From Artemisia argyi (lineage: Eukaryota; Streptophyta; Magnoliopsida; Asterales; Asteraceae), in assembly GCA_030686995.1 (NCBI GenBank), contig CM060702.1:68636440-68700439 (forward strand): a stretch of DNA of 64,000 bases, written 5' to 3'. Positions 9,614-25,197 of the stretch are shown piece after piece. How positions within the stretch are numbered: the first letter of the stretch is position 1; each line of letters opens with the position of its first letter. The notes under the pieces are model-generated. The model did no database searches, was not told the DNA's origin, and saw only the letters and a program-made list of their open reading frames with translations. The translations under genes and the position numbers were made by a program.

Positions 9614-11416
9614 TATATGATACATTCATAACAGTTTGTTCAATAAATTTCGTATTGTTACCCTCAAACTCTAAGTAAAAAACTTTAAATCATGGAAAAA
9701 GAAAATTATGATAATAAAATACTTTGTTGTAAAAATTTGTATCTTCTAAACAAAAACTACTTGATGTAAAGACGATGTACCAACTTGTTACATTTTACGT
9801 TGTTTCATTACATAAAAACCAATGGTAACAATCAAATAACCCAAAGTTGCACTCAACCCAAAGTTAGAAAGAAGGCTATATAGCACACTTTCTACAAACA
9901 TATGATAACCACAAAGTGCTTCACTTTATGTACTATGGCGTCTTAGCCGCGAAATCTCATATTAAATCTTCTTTTGCATCGTTTGCCTATCGGTTCAGCG
10001 ACTACGTGCCCTTCAACTCTCGGTCAGCGGATCCTGCTTACTGAGAGTTTCTTATCTGTTGGAAAGTGGAAAGTCTCTCTACGGCTGAAGAATGAGCGTG
10101 TTCTTGGGCCATCATAGAAACATAGATAGGGTCGACGACGGAACGAATCCCTTATGTTTAGGAGCGGGATCCGCCCAAGAACAACCTTTCGGTGGTACGG
10201 AAGGCACGGACTCCACATGAAGATGTTACACTTTGTTTGATACTTTGAAACAAAAATCAAGGTGCTCTAACATGATTACCTCTATTGAGCTCAACAATAC
10301 TTGGTCACTTGGAGCAAAAGACACATTTTTAGAAATCCTCTTCTTTGAGTAAGAACAACTCTCTTGTTTTAGTGATTGCTTGAGACTTGAGAGGAAAGCA
10401 TTTAATACATTTTTCCTTTGCAAGGTGGTTGCTTATGACATTATGCAAGCCCAAATGAGTATAAGTGTCAAGATCGACAGGCTTGGATAATGGGTCGAAC
10501 AAGTAACTTTGAAAACACATCGTGGATTAAATGGGTTGGTTTAGTCACTGATTGTTGGGTCAATAGAACCCAAACTCTCTTAAATATAGATTCGAATGAA
10601 AAACACCTTAAGTGTATACTGTCGCTGTGAACAGTAGCCAGGGAGTCATCCTCAAGATGTTTCTCTGGGTCTGAATAATGAAGACTCGCCACTATCTGAG
10701 GCGGAACTAAGAGGCCGAAGATAGGAACAAAGACTTGGATGATGGAGTCATAGTGTGTTGACAATAACACTCTGTCTCCCTGAAAGATCTTTTCAATCAT
10801 TGATGCTACGAAAGACTTAGAGCCTCTGAAGAGCAACTTAGTCTATGAAGTATGGGCGGAAAACTTCTTGGGAAGATAAGTGTAAAAGCACTTATCAAAA
10901 GTCAAGAAGTACCATAGTAGGTAAAAAGTACAAACAGTTGTCAATACTGTTAAGCCGAAAGCATGTTCGGTAGACATACCAGGAATAGAAGCTAAAGTAC
11001 AAAGTGTACTTTAGCTTATCAAATGTTGACACGGTTACTTTTACCTCACGGGCATCCACATTTCACCCGCCTATAAAGCAGGAAAAGGTATCCCTTGTAT
11101 TAAAATTTTGAACACTTTTAAGAGCTCATTTCCTTCTCCAAATTAGAACTAAGTCCTAGAGTTTAACTCTATTGGTTATCATAGTTCTTAAACACTTAAC
11201 ATAAGTTTTGTGTTTATGTTTAGAGAGAAGATCGCAAACATACATTGTCATTAAATCTCAAGTGTTATTCCGCAAATACTTGAATATAATTCATTATATC
11301 ATTATTAAGCTTGTGTCTTTACTTAAACATATCTTATTTTACTTTATAAGTTTATTCATTATATCATTATTAAGCTTGAAACTAGGTTAGATTAACTTAA
11401 TTTGTAGTTAAACTAA
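9614..11416. other. Unassigned region with promoter-like segment, likely an old mobile-element remnant
   Basis: Codon-like but broken reading frames occur on the minus strand between about 10024 and 10836 (one 122-codon stretch at 10468-10836). None matches a family I can name. At 11040-11110 the plus strand has promoter-like sequence with CCTATAAAG near 11070. A 23-bp direct repeat (TCATTATATCATTATTAAGC and three more bases) occurs at 11291-11313 and 11356-11378. A retroelement or pararetrovirus remnant is possible but not shown. No gene is called. Confidence 0.4.
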
Positions 11417-11421
11417 CCTAG

Positions 11422-11790
11422 TGATAAATCGATGATGCTTGCACAGGTTTTATCAGACACAAGATTCACAAGATTGACAAAGAAATGATTCTATAATAAC
11501 TACAACATAAAAGTGTTTACATTGTATTTCTGGACACACATAAAACGTTACATTGTATCTCCTATTTATACTAAACCAATGGTTGCCATTTGAACCATCG
11601 TGACTGATCGAATAGGTGTGTTCCAAGAGACACAACCTTTTGGTAATAAACAGAAAATAACCAACTTAACTAATAACTAACTTTAACTACCAACTGCTAT
11701 TCGGTTATAAACTATTTATCATACAATATTGGTCCTTTAACTATCGTTATTTACATATGTACAAGACTTATGCAATTACAAGGTCCAACT
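11422..11790 (-). repeat. 3' LTR of the TRIM-like element
   Basis: Direct repeat of 12676-13044. Its last plus-strand base is T where the other copy has A, giving AGTTGG instead of TGTTGG at the element start. Confidence 0.92.
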
Positions 11791-12675
11791 TTTTCCCCCT
11801 TAATTGCTTAAGTCTTGTTCTTCGAATCTTCATCTTCTCCGCGTTAGTATCACCAACTCCAACAAACTTTTTGTTTTTCTTTCGATGTTCACCAAGTTGT
11901 TTGTTGCTGTTGTCTCGTTGTTGTTTACTTGTCCATACTCGGCTTCTTCCCTTTCTTTTGTGTCGAATCCAGTTTTCTGTCCGCAACCAAACGAGTATCC
12001 TTTATCTTTCCGGTGTTACTAACTTGTTCCTCACGTTGGTATCTTCTTTTGTGTCGACTTGAATTCCTCTTTCTCAAACCGTGTTCTAGAACTTCTTGTT
12101 CTCGGTTTTTCTTCCAAAACATTCAAATAATGTTTTCGTTGTTTCTTTTGTCTTGAATTCCAAGTTCCTTTCCACAAAATACTTTGAAGTCTCTTCGGTG
12201 TTCTTTTCCAAAAAACGAATTGTTTTTTTTTTCTTCTTTCACATTGCCTTCTAATCCTGACTCCATACTTGTTCTCTTTGTTCATTCCATGTGCTCCATC
12301 CTTCACTGCACTATCCTTCTGGCCTGGTGGGTCCCTGGCTTATGCAACATACTGCTTTCTCCCACTTCTGTTGGCTTTTCACCCCAAGGAACTTTTGCAG
12401 TTTCATGACATATCACTATTAAATTAATGAACTTCCTATAGCAATCTGTTATTGCTTTCTTTTCACCATCTTTCAGGCCTTGTAATTATGCAATGGTCTT
12501 TCATTTGTCACTGGTATTCTTGTCACCGAGTCTCTTCCGTTCCCAACGTGTTTCCCTTAGTGTCTTTTCCCTCTTTTGATGTTGATGATCAAAACTTGAA
12601 TCACTTCTTGCAATCTTGCAACCTTCGGTCTTGATTTGTTTTTCCCAGGTTTGAACCTTTGGCTCTTGATACCAC

Positions 12676-13044
12676 TGATAAATCGATGATGCTTGCACAG
12701 GTTTTATCAGACACAAGATTCATAAGATTGACAAAGAAATGATTCTATAATAACTACAACATAAAAGTGTTTACATTGTATTTCTGGACACACATAAAAC
12801 GTTACATTGTATCTCCTATTTATACTAAACCAATGGTTGCCATTTGAACCATCGTGACTGATCGAATAGGTGTGTTCCAAGAGACACAACCTTTCGGTAA
12901 TAAACACAAAATAACCAACTTAACTAATAACTAACTTTAACTACCAACCGCTATTCGGTTATAAACTATTTATCATACAATATTGGTCCTTTAACTATCG
13001 TTATTTACATATGTACAAGACTTATGCAATTACAAGGTCCAACA
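12676..13044 (-). repeat. 5' LTR of the TRIM-like element
   Basis: Adjacent on its left (12657-12675) to the tRNA-Met-type primer binding site, so this is the 5' LTR in minus orientation. The right end GGTCCAACA is followed by the CCTAG duplication. Confidence 0.92.
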
Positions 13045-13049
13045 CCTAG

Positions 13050-13368
13050 TAAAAGGGAACAACACTAAGTCTCTTCTTTTTAGTTTCTTCTGAAATTTGC
13101 TTCTTCTTTTTTTCGAAAGATTAAAAATTAAAAAACTTGTTTACATAAATAATCGTTTCAATATAAACAAATAAATGATGCAATTTGTTTTTTCAATACA
13201 GTAATAATATAGGAAAACAAACAAGTTTTTTTCTGTATATAACATAGATTTGTATTACAAATATATGAACATATAGATGCTACAAGGGATAAATGTACAT
13301 TGTCTAGGAAGCAGATGGAGATGAGCATTTGCCAATAAGATGTATATCCGAAATTTGAAGAATTCCTT
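13050..13368 (-). other. 3' UTR and downstream flank of ARF-B
   Basis: From about 13140 it aligns with the ARF-A flank (2768 onward). No gene. Confidence 0.55.
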
Positions 13369-16300
13369 TTAAGCCTGAAATTTTGGAAAAAGTAAAGAAT
13401 AATTATTAAGAAAATGAGCTGAGGTCATTAATTAAGAAGCAAAATGTAGCAAAAAATAGCACTTGTTGTATATTGAAAAGTAAGTCAGTTTCGTTTTTGT
13501 CTACTTCTATATTTAAGGACTTATTTGCTTATTTGTAGCACTGAATTGGATTCATAAGATGGCTAGTTTTCTTCACAACATCGAGTGAATTATGCAACTA
13601 GTAGTCAAATATATGACTAAGGAAATATATCTCTAAGCATATATTTCCCTAAATCCCTTTATATATACCAACTTTATGCTCAAGTTTTTTCATAAGTCGG
13701 AAAAACACTAAGAACAGTTTACAAGCTTAATGCTTGTGATATATGGTGGTATAATGGCCAAGTTGATTATCAATGAGAACAGACTACCATATCACAGAAA
13801 AATCACGACAAGCAAGAACGAAATTTTACTTATTCTATATATTTAGCATAGGCTTACTCAAACAATACTATGACTTCAAATATCTATTCATTGGTTTACC
13901 TTGTTAACAATGTTGTTAGAAAGCCAGTCCAGTCCCTCGTATAAACCTTCACCAGAGGTGGCACATGTGCTTTGGATATGCCTGATACACACCATTCAAT
14001 AAATACATCATCGTCCACATGACAGTGCAGGTTGTGCATGTGTATACATTAAAGGAAGTGATTTTGAATTCTGCAGGCTTCTACTTGGGTTATGTTTTAT
14101 GACTTTATCTTAAACAAGTTAAAGATTCAAAATTAATGAAAAACAAGTTTTGTAAAATGGAAACAGTTTAAGTCGGTCAAATCGGTCAAATATTGCGCCC
14201 AAAATAGAGTTACTTTTAATGCATATATAACCTTCACTGTTTTGATCCCTACAAAAAACTCATTGTTACCCGGCCTACCTGTTTTGCTACCTGAAGTATG
14301 TATGTGTGCACATATGACTAAGTAATGTTGTTGGAGAAAGTTACCAGTGTCGTTGTTGGAAAGACTGCAGGTCAAGCTTTTCAGTGATCTCTGTAACAGT
14401 CATGGAGTTTGGAAGATCTTGCTTGTTGGCAAAAACAAGAAATGCTGCATCTCTTAATTGATCCTGTAATGTACCAATTTTACAGTGTCAAAAAGGAAAT
14501 TAAATTCTCATCGTAAGTTACTTGACTGAGATATTTGAGACTCAAAATACCTCATTAAGCATCTTGTGTAGTTCATATCTGGTATCAACAATACGATCAC
14601 GATCATTACTGTCTACCACAAAGATAAGACCTTTTTTGTCATGCAAGTAGCAGTGCTTCCACACAGATTCTATACGGACTCTACGCTGTAAACAACTAAA
14701 ATCAAAATTTGAAGAAGGTAGCGACTGATCATCGACGCGACAGATAAGGGACATAGTTATTAGACTTTCTTAGTTGCAAGCCACCAAATATTTATGAAGC
14801 TAGTGACCGATCAAGTTGATGACATGACTTCAAGAAATAGTATCCGATGCCACAAAATGTGTCGTGTAACATTATGTGCATGCATTGACCTTGCTGATAA
14901 CTGAAGCTCTCTATTAGCGAGTTGACAACATTATTAGCGAAATATGGTACGAGATTTACATGGCTGAAACAACCAAATGATGGCATGAGCAAGTTGACAA
15001 TAACCGGATAATTGCCTGAAAATGCAACTAAGTTGCCACTTTTTCGAGTGTTGTTTAGCCAACATTTTTTCTTTTGTAATTATATACCTAAACTTTTGAA
15101 TTTCGACATTTGTGTATATTTTGTTCATGTACAGTGACCATTTTATCACTCGATGAATATAGGGTGTTTAAAAAACGTTGGGATAAAATGGTCACAAAAT
15201 ACATAAAATGTCGAAATTCATAAGTTTACGTTAAAAAAATAAATTAAAAAAAAAAAAAAAAAATCTACATACAACTCGAAAAAATGACGAGGTATTTACA
15301 TTCGGCAATCATCCCTAACTTTAAGAAAGAGTTCCGCCCCTTAGCCCAAATAATGACTTTAAATGGTAACTTCACGGAAAATAATGTCCACTTAGATCAT
15401 ATTTCTATATGAACAATAGCAATTTCATATACAGCTATGATCTGTAGCATTTGGCTAAGACTTTCAAGAATTCTATTACGCAAAAAATTTCCGCTAATGA
15501 GTTATATGCTTACATTAACTAACCTTGAAAATGGGATTGGTAAATGATCAACCTAAAGATGTTCTAAACCCCGTATTAAATGATACTAATGGATGAGCAT
15601 GATGTGAATGAAAAAGATTGCAAGTGAAGGTGATGAAATTGGAAGGTATTTGGTAAGTGTTTTCGCTAAAAATAGAAAATAAAATACAAAAGATATTAAA
15701 TAGGTCAGGAAGGGCTTGTTTGGAATCTATTTAAGAATTAAAAACCAAATACTAAAGAATGTTTTGATAAGGGATGAAATTTTTGGATTAGAATCCTCTC
15801 AAGTGAGTCAAAACATAATACATGTTCATCAATTACAAATAAAATATAAATTAAATGCATAAGACTTTTCATTTTGATAAAAATCAATGACCCACTTGTT
15901 CATTTTCACTCACAACAAACTCAAAATGATCAATCATGTTTGACCACAACTTGAGAGTATTCTAATCCGAAATTTTCATATTAAGGAGCAATCCGCCGAC
16001 CTTTTTTTTTTTTATCAAGATCATGTTACTCGGCCAGTCTTGCATATAACTAACACACTGACACAATATATGTCTTTTTGATGGTTTCGTGATGCAAGTG
16101 ATCAAGCTAGATTCAGGAGATCAATAATCACATATTAGTTGCTGAGAAAATTACCAAATCATGATTACCAATATCCCATATGACGAAGTTGATGTTCTTG
16201 TATTCAACAGTTTCAATATTATATCCTGCAGACGCACGAGTTTAAGTCATGAAATATAAAAAATATAACCTCAAGGCTCTTTTAAAAAAAAACATTAAAT

Positions 16301-17456
16301 TCTTAGACCAAACTTGTAGCCTAGCGATATCATGGTGATATATACATCAACCAAAAGGTTGTGCTAGGTTGGAAGGGCACTGGTACCGCTTTGTAAGTAG
16401 AGAAAATTTGGTTCAATTCAATCTCGTAAACGCATTAGTGTATTTTTTTTAGAAAGGCAAACGCACTAGTGTGTTAGACTTGTTTGGTAATTAAATTTGA
16501 AAAAATAGTTTACCTTTTCAGTTTCTACTAAGAAAATTCTTACTCCCTTATCTTATAATAAGTGTTCATAACTTCATATTGCTATTTTGATTTTTGAGAT
16601 ATCCCAAAATAAGTGTCTACTTTACATTTCAACCAATGAGAAGAGGTTTTAGTGGGAAGAGATAATATTTTATTGATGAAGAGTGTAGTTAGCGTGATTT
16701 TTTTTAAACTTTGCGTATATTTGAAGTGAAAATTTATTATGGGTAGGAGGGAGTATTTTTCTACGACTAAACAAAGCCTTAAGGAACCCTTTTTAAAATA
16801 AGCACAAAGGTTTAATTTATAGATAACCGCAACTAAAAACAACTTGAAAGATGAAAAATTAATTGACAATATTCATTGCCCCCGCTATGCGCGGGGGCAT
16901 CCAACTAATATTAAAAATGATTAATTTCATATATCATCATGCTTGCATGATTAATTTCATATATACCCAAAGTGCAAGTATTAAATGCATAATGTACAAT
17001 GTTTTTAATGCATTTTTGGTATATATGAAATTTTCAACTAAAATGATGAGAGATCCTTGCATACTTTCTCTTGTACGGTAAATACTTTGACACGCTTATC
17101 CTTATAGTTACTTGAACTTACTATGCGCTAGTCACGACTAATAACGATAGGCGAAACTCAAATTGGTTTCATTAGTATTTTAAGGCTTGAGCTAGCAAAT
17201 TCATGAGAGACTGATGGAGATATGTGTGCTTACCTACTTCTATATACGATTGAATAACCGCCTAGCTAAAAGTTGTGCTTGTAATAGGGAGGAAAAGAGG
17301 CATACCGATAGTAGGCATAGCGGGGACAACTTTCCCCAACTTATTAAGCTTGTACAAGATTGTGGTTTTACCAGCTCCGTCAAGACCAACCATCGCAATA
17401 CCGATTTCCTTGTTAGGGAACACGAGACTGAATAGCTTGGTAAAAGACAGCCCCAT
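13369..17456 (-). CDS. ARF-B: divergent ADP-ribosylation factor-like GTPase, six exons, possibly a pseudogene
   Basis: Coding exons (minus): 17456-17306, 16225-16155, 14685-14551, 14463-14345, 13981-13900, 13374-13369; all introns GT-AG, spliced frame open for 187 residues. Sister of ARF-A, with which it shares the extra Asn codon in exon 1, five extra codons in exon 3, and changes such as [14 protein letters not shown] and [10 protein letters not shown]. The MGLSF start with Gly2, P-loop [12 protein letters not shown] and TCAT motifs are intact. Switch II is DIGNHDL where canonical ARF1 has DVGGQDK: Gly70 is Asn, the catalytic Gln71 is His and Lys73 is Leu. Q71 substitutions in ARF1 are known to block GTP hydrolysis and Gly70 is needed for the GTP state, so regulation must differ or function is lost. 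The upstream in-frame ATG at 17489 lies in the intron and is not used in this model. Confidence 0.8.
16543..16753. mobile_element. Stowaway-type MITE in ARF-B intron 1
   Basis: Begins CTCCCTTATCTTATAATAAG and its inverted right end reads CTCCCTCCTACCCATAATAA, matching the Stowaway TIR pattern. TA dinucleotides flank both ends (16541-16542 and 16754-16755). About 211 bp. ARF-A keeps only the right part, inside its 328-bp duplication. Confidence 0.8.
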
Positions 17457-18139
17457 TGTTGTATTGTATCTATCATAAAAATGAGCCACGAAGTGTTAAT
17501 ACTTATTTAAATGTACTTAATAGCTTGGTAAAAGACGATCTCCTCTCAAGAGGAACAAACTAAAAAGCATCACAGACTAAAAAAACCTCATGACCGTGTC
17601 AAGCAAAAACACAATACGGCTCTTTCAGAATGGTTTAAGACACGTAATAGCCACAGATTTTTTTACTGATGTACTGATTTATGCAACAAATTTGTGTACA
17701 CCCCAAGTCAACGACTTTCCACAAGTACGTGTTTTGTTCTCTACAACATACTTCTGAAGCTTGTAACTTGTACTTATAATAATCTCAATCAATTATACTT
17801 TTCAAAAAATGAATTGCATAGATCAGTACTTTTGCGAAATGACATTATCCCTTTTATGGTTACGAAAAGTCATTTTACAAATCTGGACCAAATACTGAAA
17901 CAAACGCCTCAACAATAATAGCAAAACACTAACATACAAATCAAATGAACAAATAAAACAACAAATGACACACAATTATCATGATATAATGCAAAGACAA
18001 GGAATAAGGTAGTCAAGAAGCAGTACAAAACCTATCCAAGTAACAATGTGTTTTCCTATAATAGCAAGTAATTAAAAAGCATTTATATCAAATGGCAACT
18101 TATAGAATATACGCAAAGATGAATATTTACGAGACTTAC

Positions 18140-18228
18140 AACCGCCGGAAAGTTGACTAAGATTGAATGAAACTGGGAACTCTCGATCACCACTACCAAA
18201 ATAAATGTGGTGGCGATCAACTGGACAG
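18140..18228 (-). other. 5' UTR exon of ARF-B (approximate upstream end)
   Basis: Homologous to the ARF-A leader exon; donor GGTT|GTAAGT at 18140. A TATA-like GTATAAAAC lies upstream at about 18232-18241 (minus strand). Confidence 0.55.
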
Positions 18229-18309
18229 TGTTTTATACTTTTATTTATATGAAATAACGGGTAGTATTTTTTTAAATAAGGGACGACTTTAGAACCGTTG
18301 GACATCTAT

Positions 18310-20242
18310 AAGTAATTGAAAAGGTCAAAACCTTAGCCACCTCAATTTCATGTGATGGAATCATATCATATCTTTTTTATTAAATGGCTTAATCAATAAT
18401 ATTATTTTGATTTGCAGCTTTGCATATTCTTTGTCAATCAATTAACTTTTGTGATTTTTTTACTAACTGAAAAATTGTTGTAGCTTGTAGTGACTGAAGA
18501 TTAATAAATGTCTACCAAGATATAAAGTTGGTATCTTACTGATAACAATGGGCTGTAATAAGTAACAACCGACAATTAAACTACAACAAAGAGAATTGAC
18601 AATAAGAAAATAAACGATAATTGGAAGATTGCCAAGTTTTGTACTTTTTAAACCAAAAATCTCCATACAGCTATAATTACCATTTTTGTTACATGGTATG
18701 ATTTGTTATTTGTATTTCCTTATTAAACCATGATTTCTGACGTTTTGGCCATCTAGTCTACAGAGTGTGTCCACCACCTCACAAACACAAATCGAATAAC
18801 GAGATGCACGGAATTTTACATTGAATAGAGACGCCAAACCTAATTCGACAAATGCACGTGAAACATTAGACTATAGTTCATCAACAACAATAACACCCAA
18901 ATTCCGCCATAAGAGTATGGGGATATAGTATGTTGAGATTCACACCCTAAGAGTGTATGAGGATATAGTATGTTGAGATTCACACTGTTGAAGGCAGAGG
19001 GACTGCTTTTAGAAAAATTTAAAATTTACTAAGCACTATATATTATTCTAGTTATTTTATACAATTCTTGTTTTACCAACTTACAAAGCCCATAAATGTA
19101 TTGAGGAAGAACATAGATTGACACCCAAAAACGTTCGTTTGGTATAAAAATGTGAGCCTAAAGATTGGCTTGAATGCCAAATATATGCCATAGGCGAATC
19201 CACTCCATAAAAGCAGGTTTAGAAAACAAATTTCTACCATTTTTTGTCTTTTTAAAAAAGAACGAGCCCTCATTTCGTATACACCACACATATTTCTTTA
19301 AAACTTATTTTATAACCAAAAAGTTAATTAATTTCCTTTTATATATTTTTAAAATGATAATATTATATTATTTATATATTTTCTCTTTTTTATTTTTATT
19401 TTTAAACTTACACATACACTGGTAGACCTTTTTAAAGGTTTATAATTGATCAATGTCAATTTTAAACCTTTTGGTTATATAAACCTATTTCTACTATACA
19501 TAAACTTCTAAAAGCTTTATAAACATCATATATATCTAAAACGCATTAAATTATGAAGATGTTCAAGATTTTAGACCTTTTTATGCCAGGTAAGCATGAA
19601 ATAGGTTTTCACTATGGTTAATAAGAGTATGAACCTCTTCATCATGTTATGGATCCCTTTAACATACCAAACGGACCCTTAGTTTTTAGAGTGAGCGACA
19701 CAAACCATACCCAAATGGCTGACTCTCAAGACAACCAACTTAGAGCCTATAAGGATCACATATCACCGATGTGCCAAGCACCTGAAAGGCTTGCGCGTGT
19801 ACAAATAATTTGGCCGAACTCTATACACTTGCTATTGAAATACCTTCGTACACCCACTTCATTCAACAATTTTATATTTCAATTTTAAGCAGAGTGTATA
19901 AATAAATCGATCAGCAGCAGAATGCATCATTTACTTGAAACGCACAATGTACCAAACTACATGCATGCACAAAGCACAAACGCAAGTTTCATGGAAACAG
20001 AATACAAGTTAACTGCCTGCAATAACTAGGTTAACCAAGTCTCAGTCAACTCAAGGGTAAAAGTTTTCATTTTGCATATTGCAAAAGATAGTATTACAGA
20101 AATAAAGGCGTACAAATACTGCAAGTGATAATGTATAGAGTCTTAAGAAAGCCGAGGGAAATCACCTATTCCTTCTCAACATATAGATAAAATGCTAACA
20201 ATGTTTGTCACAAGATGTATACCCATGTTCATCGAGTCCGTT
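18310..20242. other. Intergenic between ARF-B and ARF-C, no gene recognised
   Basis: AT-rich. Two near-identical 30-bp units containing GGATATAGTATGTTGAGATT lie at about 18919-18947 and 18959-18986. The open frame at 19649-19888 has no recognisable motif. From about 20040 rightward, homology to the ARF-D 3' flank begins, so that part is the 3' UTR or terminator of ARF-C. Confidence 0.5.
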
Positions 20243-23614
<3,372 letters not shown>

Positions 23615-23937
23615 TTAAAGGGTCAGAAATAATAACTATCACACATACACACACTAAACAATCAACTCTGGCACTTTGATCAATAAAATTAAGCTCGAAA
23701 ATCCTTGCACTTAATAGTTTAAATAAAAAAACTTAAATTAAGATACTAGATCTTTGATTAAAAAAAAAATTATAAAGTTGGGCCAATTCTTTGTATTCGT
23801 GAATGATTGCAACGGCTTACGAGAAGTCGAGAATAATAACATAAGCTTGATTATGAATATAGAAATATAACATGAGTTTGATCCTATTTTAAGTTTGTAA
23901 CATCATAATGTATTATACTACGTTACACATGATCTAA

Positions 23938-24163
23938 GGGAGTGTTTGTTTAAGCTTATATGTGGGCTTACGAGCTTATTTGGTTTTGGCTTATATTACA
24001 TAAGCCCCAATTTTTTTTTGGCTTATTTTGTGATTTTTGGGCTTATATAACTTATATAAGCCCATAAGTCTAAGCCGGAAAATTGGGGCTAATGAAATAT
24101 AAGCCGAAATCAAATAAGCTCATAAGCACGCATATAAGCCGTAAGCTTAAACAAACACCCCCC
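23938..24163. mobile_element. hAT-type foldback MITE in the ARF-C 5' UTR intron
   Basis: Left end GGGAGTGTTTGTTTAAGCTT and the inverted right end GGGGGGTGTTTGTTTAAGCT pair over roughly 80 bp, so nearly the whole element folds into a hairpin. Repeated GGCTTAT motifs are typical of this MITE class. No clean target duplication was found. Confidence 0.75.
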
Positions 24164-24363
24164 TAACATGCAATCCTACCGCTTTGCTTAAAATGTTTCA
24201 ACTTAATGAGATAACAATATGAAAACAAGAACTTTACAGATCTTATTTTCGTGATTTATATATAAACAAACAAATCGAAACATATGGTAAAACTAATAAA
24301 TAAAATGTAGATCTGGTTCCGATCTGATCTATAATAAATAAATTAATTGTATATGAGACTTAC

Positions 24364-24440
24364 GATCGCCGGCGACCGGAAAAGTGATTTGAGAAATTTA
24401 TTTGAAATCGGGAGCCGTCGATCAAAGTGGATGCGATCGA
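24364..24440 (-). other. 5' UTR exon and core promoter of ARF-C (upstream end approximate)
   Basis: Donor GGCGATC|GTAAGT at 24364, conserved in ARF-D. A TATA-like TTTAAATAA lies near 24445-24453, with GGCCCTTT immediately upstream of it, an element common in plant housekeeping promoters. Confidence 0.65.
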
Positions 24441-24479
24441 ATGGAATTATTTAAAGGGCCAAGATATTCTAATGTATTG

Positions 24480-25192
24480 TCAAATGTTTCATCTTTTGTC
24501 CCTATTCTTCATTTTACTACAACTCAAACCCTGTTGGTGTTTGGTGTGAAATATTTGACGAGTCGAGCTTAAGTTGTTATCAAGTTTTTCGGGATTTTTA
24601 AATCATGTATATGTTATATGATATATATTTTAAGGAAGAATGTATGCACGTACATATCTTCTCTCAGAACTAAAGAAAATGATTAGAACTCATATATTAT
24701 GTATGGAGAGGCGGACATACTTAAAGCAGAAGGTATGCACGTACATATCTTAAGAAAAACATTTGTTGTGTTAAAAATAATTTTTTAAATGAATTTTCGA
24801 ACACTAAGCGTATACCCTTCTTACGATTGATGAACGTTTTGCTTTAAAATTAATGCACATGCTCCACTTGAATAACGTAAACTAACAAATTTTAGAAAAG
24901 AAAATTTTAAAGTGCATACCAAATGACAAATATATGCATCAGTCACCGTGTATATGTATGTGGTTTGATTAATCAAGTTGTGTGTATATTATTTGATAAC
25001 TAAAATACCTTTTAAATTAAAGGGTATTTTTAAGAAACATAAAAAAAATGGCGAATGAAATTGCATATTATGGAGTTATATGTTAGAAATAACTACATCT
25101 GGATAAACAAACATAAAGTATAGAATTGGTAAAAATGAAACACATGTTATATAAAACACAATAGTCAAGTAATCCAAAGAAGGAAAATAAAG
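24480..25192. other. Intergenic upstream of ARF-C, no gene recognised
   Basis: AT-rich. The short segment TATGCACGTACATATCTT occurs twice (about 24641-24658 and 24733-24750). A segment near 24911-24957 resembles 33897-33942. No coding region. Confidence 0.5.
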
Positions 25193-25197
25193 ATCTA

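Larger units (their letters stand above)
11422..13044 (-). mobile_element. Complete small non-autonomous LTR retrotransposon (TRIM-like), 1623 bp
   Basis: Two 369-bp LTRs (11422-11790 and 12676-13044) flank an 885-bp interior. Target duplication CCTAG is intact at 11417-11421 and 13045-13049. On the minus strand the LTR starts TGTTGGACC. A primer binding site TGGTATCAAGAGC abuts the right LTR (an initiator tRNA-Met type site with one extra A), and a polypurine tract TTAAGGGGGAAAA abuts the left LTR. There is no gag or pol; minus-strand frames in the interior (for example 12031-12306) are short, basic and unrecognised. The LTRs differ at only about five sites by eye, so insertion was recent. 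Confidence 0.93.

Noticed and set aside
10468..10836. 122-codon minus-strand ORF as a host gene
   Set aside because: No recognisable domain, no promoter or splice context, and neighbouring broken frames suggest a decayed element.
19649..19888. 79-codon ORF between ARF-B and ARF-C
   Set aside because: No motif, no promoter evidence and no homologous copy in the other ARF intervals.
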